Shown in pieces: positions 61,088-64,000 of a DNA stretch of 64,000 nt. Position numbers and translations under genes: made by a program. The stretch is from positions 3,162,001 to 3,226,000 of the forward strand of contig NZ_CP007014.1 of NCBI RefSeq assembly GCF_000452705.1, read 5' to 3'. Positions within the stretch are counted from its first letter, which is position 1. Every line of letters begins with the position of its first letter. The notes beneath the pieces were generated by a model. The model was not told the origin of the DNA, did no database searches, and saw nothing but the letters and a program-made list of their open reading frames with translations. Origin of the DNA: Pseudomonas syringae CC1557. Lineage in GTDB: Bacteria > Pseudomonadota > Gammaproteobacteria > Pseudomonadales > Pseudomonadaceae.

Positions 61088-61243
61088 TGAAATTCCGATC
61101 AGTCATTTCTCGGATATTAGATCTGCTCTGTCAAGCAGGAATTAAAGAAAACCTCTCAAAAACTGCCTACACCTCCATTTCTGCTAGGTAGCGCAGCGTC
61201 GTTTGAAGTTTTTCTTGAAAGAGATTGACTGATCAGAATTTCA
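61088..61243. promoter_or_regulatory. Inverted 18-base repeats in the rpiB/ABC gap
   Basis: TGAAATTCCGATCAGTCA at 61088-61105 and TGACTGATCAGAATTTCA at 61226-61243 are inverted copies matching at 17 of 18 positions. One lies 54 bases before rpiB, the other 74 before the ABC ATPase gene. They look like paired operators for the SorC regulator, able to control both directions and perhaps form a loop. Confidence 0.6.
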
Positions 61244-61316
61244 TTTGGTAAACATATGCTCACTGAGCAACACATCAGTGCATCTAATAAGAAATTCACA
61301 GCACGAGGACACGCCA

Positions 61317-62804
61317 ATGGCTACGCCATTACTGCTCCAGGCTGAACACGTCGCCAAGGCTTATGCCGGTATCCCAGCCCTGCGCGACGGCCGCCTCTCA
61401 TTGCGGGCTGGCAGTGTGCACGCCTTGTGTGGCGGCAATGGCGCCGGTAAATCGACTTTCCTGAGCATCCTGATGGGCATCACGCAGCGTGATGCGGGCA
61501 GCATTCTGCTCAACGGCCAGCCCGTGCAATTCAGCCGTCCGGTTGAAGCGCTGACGGCAGGGGTTGCGATGATCACTCAGGAACTCGAGCCCATCCCCTT
61601 CATGACCGTTGCAGAAAACATCTGGCTGGGCCGCGAACCACGCCGGGCCGGCTGCATTGTCGACAGCAAGGAGCTGAATCGCCGCACACGTAAACTGCTG
61701 GAAGAGCTGGAGTTCGATGTCGACGCGACCAGCCCCATGCACCGTCTGAGCGTGGCGCAGATACAGCTGGTCGAAATTGCCAAGGCGTTCAGCCATGACT
61801 GCCAGGTAATGATCATGGACGAGCCGACCTCGGCCATTGGTGAGCGCGAGGCGCAAACCCTGTTCAAGGCCATTCGCAGGCTGACCGCACGCGGTGCCGG
61901 CATCATCTATGTGTCCCACCGCCTCAGCGAACTGGCGCAGATCGCCGACGACTACAGCATTTTTCGCGACGGCGCCTTTGTCGAAAGCGGACGCATGGCA
62001 GATATCGACCGGGCGCATCTGGTGCGCGGCATCGTTGGCCAGGAGTTGCAGCGTATCGACCACAAGGCCGGTCGTGAATGCACCACCGAATGCTGCCTGA
62101 GCGTCGACGGCCTGAGCCGCAACGGCGAGTTCGAAGACATCAGCCTGCAACTGCGGCACGGTGAAATTCTCGGTATATACGGCTTGATGGGCTCTGGCCG
62201 CAGCGAGTTTCTCAACTGCATCTACGGCCTGACTACCCCGGACGCCGGCAGCGTCACGCTGCGCGGCAAGCCGATGCCGATCGGCCTGCCCAAAGCGACC
62301 ATTCGTGCTGGCATGTCGCTGGTCACCGAAGACCGCAAGGACAGCGGCCTGGTGCTGAGCGGCAGCATTCTTTCCAATATCGCACTCTCGGCCTACAAGC
62401 AGTTGTCACGCTGGTCGCTGATCAATGCGCGCAAGGAACAGCAACTGGCCGAAGACATGGTCAGGCGGCTGCAGATCAAGACCACGTCGCTGGACCTGCC
62501 AGTGTCATCCATGAGCGGTGGCAACCAGCAGAAAGTAGTGCTCGCCAAATGCCTTTCTACCCAGCCGGTCTGCCTGTTGTGTGACGAGCCCACGCGGGGT
62601 ATCGACGAGGGTGCCAAACAGGAGATCTATCACCTGCTGGATCAGTTCGTGCGCGCAGGTGGTGCAGCTATTGTGGTGTCGTCGGAAGCTCCGGAACTGC
62701 TGCGCCTGAGTGACCGGATCGCCGTATTCAAGGGTGGCAGGCTGGTGACCATCAGCAGCGATGCCGACCTTTCCCAGGAAGCCTTGCTGAGTCTTGCCTC
62801 ATGA
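61317..62804 (+). CDS. Sugar ABC importer ATPase (RbsA type)
   Basis: A double-domain ATPase of 495 residues. The first half has GGNGAGKSTFLSILMG (Walker A), LSVAQIQLVEIAKAF and VMIMDEPTSAIGE (Walker B). The second half has the degenerate loop GIYGLMGSGRSEFLN, the signature MSGGNQQKVVLAKCL and CLLCDEPTRGIDEG, as usual for the RbsA/MglA class. I chose the ATG at 61317 (MATPLLLQAEHVAKAY) behind a GAGG ribosome binding site; the frame is open from 61245. It overlaps the permease gene as ATGA. Confidence 0.92.
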   Translation: MATPLLLQAEHVAKAYAGIPALRDGRLSLRAGSVHALCGGNGAGKSTFLSILMGITQRDAGSILLNGQPVQFSRPVEALTAGVAMITQELEPIPFMTVAENIWLGREPRRAGCIVDSKELNRRTRKLLEELEFDVDATSPMHRLSVAQIQLVEIAKAFSHDCQVMIMDEPTSAIGEREAQTLFKAIRRLTARGAGIIYVSHRLSELAQIADDYSIFRDGAFVESGRMADIDRAHLVRGIVGQELQRIDHKAGRECTTECCLSVDGLSRNGEFEDISLQLRHGEILGIYGLMGSGRSEFLNCIYGLTTPDAGSVTLRGKPMPIGLPKATIRAGMSLVTEDRKDSGLVLSGSILSNIALSAYKQLSRWSLINARKEQQLAEDMVRRLQIKTTSLDLPVSSMSGGNQQKVVLAKCLSTQPVCLLCDEPTRGIDEGAKQEIYHLLDQFVRAGGAAIVVSSEAPELLRLSDRIAVFKGGRLVTISSDADLSQEALLSLAS

Positions 62805-63778
62805 ATAGCAAAACTGTTATCGCCCCTGCCACCGTTGAGCCGCGCAGCCGTTTGCGCCTGTCCTTCGACCGTTTTGGCCTGCCGCTGGTGTTCATTCTGC
62901 TGTGCCTGGTCATGGCGTTTGCCAGCGAATACTTCATGACCTGGCGCAACTGGATGGACATTCTGCGCCAGACCTCGATCAACGGCATCCTTGCGGTTGG
63001 CATGACCTACGTGATCCTCACCAAAGGCATCGACCTGTCGGTGGGCTCGATTCTGGCCTTCGCCGGGTTGTGCAGCGCCCTGGTGGCGACCCAGGGTTAC
63101 GGCCTGCTGGCAGCAGTCAGCGCGGGTATGTTCGCCGGTGCCATGCTCGGGGTGGTCAACGGCTTCATGGTCGCCAACCTGTCAATTCCGCCATTCGTGG
63201 CCACGCTGGGCATGCTCAGTATTGCCCGCGGCATGACGTTTATCCTCAACGACGGCAGCCCGGTTACCGACCTGCCTGAAGAATACCTGGCGCTGGGCAT
63301 CGGCAAGATAGGCCCAATCGGTGTGCCGATCATCATCTTCGCTGTGGTCGCACTGATCTTCTGGATGGTGCTGCGCTACACCACCTACGGCCGCTATGTG
63401 TACGCCGTGGGCGGCAACGAAAAAAGCGCACGTACCTCGGGCATCGGCGTGCGCAAGGTGATGTTTTCGGTGTACGTGGTATCCGGGCTGCTGGCGGGAC
63501 TGGCAGGCGTGGTGCTGTCGGCGAGAACCACTTCCGCCCTGCCCCAGGCCGGCATGTCGTATGAACTGGACGCGATTGCTGCTGTGGTGATCGGGGGCAC
63601 CAGCCTGTCTGGTGGCACTGGCAGCATCGTCGGCACGCTGTTCGGCGCGCTGCTGATCGGCGTCATCAATAACGGCCTCAACCTGCTGGGTGTGTCTTCG
63701 TATTACCAGCAGGTAGCCAAGGGCCTGATCATCGTGTTCGCAGTACTGATTGACGTGTGGCGCAAGAAGAAACGCTAG
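62801..63778 (+). CDS. Sugar ABC importer permease (RbsC type)
   Basis: Inner-membrane permease of 325 residues with the hydrophobic pattern and signatures of the RbsC/BPD_transp_2 family: TYVILTKGIDLSVGSILAFA, VNGFMVANLSIPPFVATLG, VYAVGGNEKSARTSGI and IGGTSLSGGTGSIVGTLFG. A single permease gene implies a homodimer. It starts within the stop codon of the ATPase gene (ATGA, 62801-62804) and is followed after 51 bases by the binding-protein gene. The transported sugar is not evident from the permease alone. Confidence 0.92.
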   Translation: MNSKTVIAPATVEPRSRLRLSFDRFGLPLVFILLCLVMAFASEYFMTWRNWMDILRQTSINGILAVGMTYVILTKGIDLSVGSILAFAGLCSALVATQGYGLLAAVSAGMFAGAMLGVVNGFMVANLSIPPFVATLGMLSIARGMTFILNDGSPVTDLPEEYLALGIGKIGPIGVPIIIFAVVALIFWMVLRYTTYGRYVYAVGGNEKSARTSGIGVRKVMFSVYVVSGLLAGLAGVVLSARTTSALPQAGMSYELDAIAAVVIGGTSLSGGTGSIVGTLFGALLIGVINNGLNLLGVSSYYQQVAKGLIIVFAVLIDVWRKKKR

Positions 63779-63829
63779 TCCTTTTTCTCTGAATGACCGA
63801 CTGACTACAACAATAACGAGGTGCTCATC

Positions 63830-64000
63830 ATGAAATTCGGTAAATCCCTGGCCGCTGTCGCGGCGCTCACCCTGCTTGCCAGCAGCATCGCTCTGGCGGC
63901 CGACAGCAAGACCTACAAGATCGGCGCTGCGGTGTATGGCCTCAAGGGCCAGTTCATGCAGAACTGGGTGCGTGAGCTAAAGCAGCACCCGGCGGTCAAG
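63830..64000 (+). CDS. Periplasmic sugar-binding protein (5' part only)
   Basis: The first 57 codons of a periplasmic binding protein: an export signal KSLAAVAALTLLASSIALA, a cleavage site after ALA, and the mature start DSKTYKIGAAVYGLKGQF, which fits the first strand of a Peripla_BP_4 (ribose-binding-like) domain. The start has a good ACGAGG ribosome binding site nine bases upstream. It completes the ABC importer; the rest is beyond the window, so ligand residues cannot be judged. Confidence 0.88.
   Translation, partial: MKFGKSLAAVAALTLLASSIALAADSKTYKIGAAVYGLKGQFMQNWVRELKQHPAVK

Overview
The window looks like chromosomal DNA of a plant-associated Pseudomonas, most likely of the Pseudomonas syringae group. 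The evidence is high-GC coding DNA packed on both strands, an achromobactin siderophore locus, and a two-gene non-ribosomal peptide synthetase (NRPS) whose eight adenylation domains read Leu-Leu-Gln-Leu-Thr-Val(Ile)-Leu-Leu, the peptide of the P. syringae surfactant syringafactin. I saw no rRNA, tRNA, CRISPR array, insertion sequence or prophage.

Positions 1-18099 (all minus strand) hold a complete-looking achromobactin system except for the truncated last gene. Reading in the direction of transcription: a FecI-type sigma factor under a Fur box, a FecR-type regulator, an outer-membrane receptor with a signalling domain (acr), a second Fur box, then acsF, acsD, acsE, an MFS exporter (yhcA), acsC, acsB, acsA and the ferric-siderophore importer cbrA, cbrB, cbrC, cbrD. 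Many genes overlap by 4-11 bases, so they are probably co-transcribed and translationally coupled.

Positions 18292-25247 (minus) hold a tight seven-gene operon that I could not match to a named pathway: DUF2147 protein, TorF-type porin, FGGY sugar kinase, class II aldolase, glutamate-1-semialdehyde-type aminotransferase, an aldolase-fold protein without its metal ligands, and an MFS transporter. It is divergent from a TetR regulator and a coniferyl-aldehyde-type dehydrogenase (25399-27607); the 150-base gap carries an inverted repeat. This operon is the best candidate here for an undescribed system.

Positions 27876-57016 hold the syringafactin locus: syfA (three modules) and syfB (five modules, tandem thioesterases) on the minus strand, flanked by two LuxR-type regulators on the plus strand, the upstream one being syfR. 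As given, the two synthetase genes are broken into seven main reading frames by six lesions (small indels, a deletion of about 247 bases and a 255-base tandem duplication). All six lie in sequence repeated between modules and no other gene in the window shows one, so assembly error is more likely than real decay.

Positions 57088-64000 hold a membrane PQQ glucose dehydrogenase (gcd), a SorC-type sugar regulator, an RpiB-type isomerase and, divergently, a sugar ABC importer (ATPase, permease, and the start of the binding protein). The gap between the two directions carries two inverted copies of an 18-base sequence, likely operators for the SorC protein.

Taken together the window serves iron capture, surface activity and carbon use, all consistent with life on leaves.
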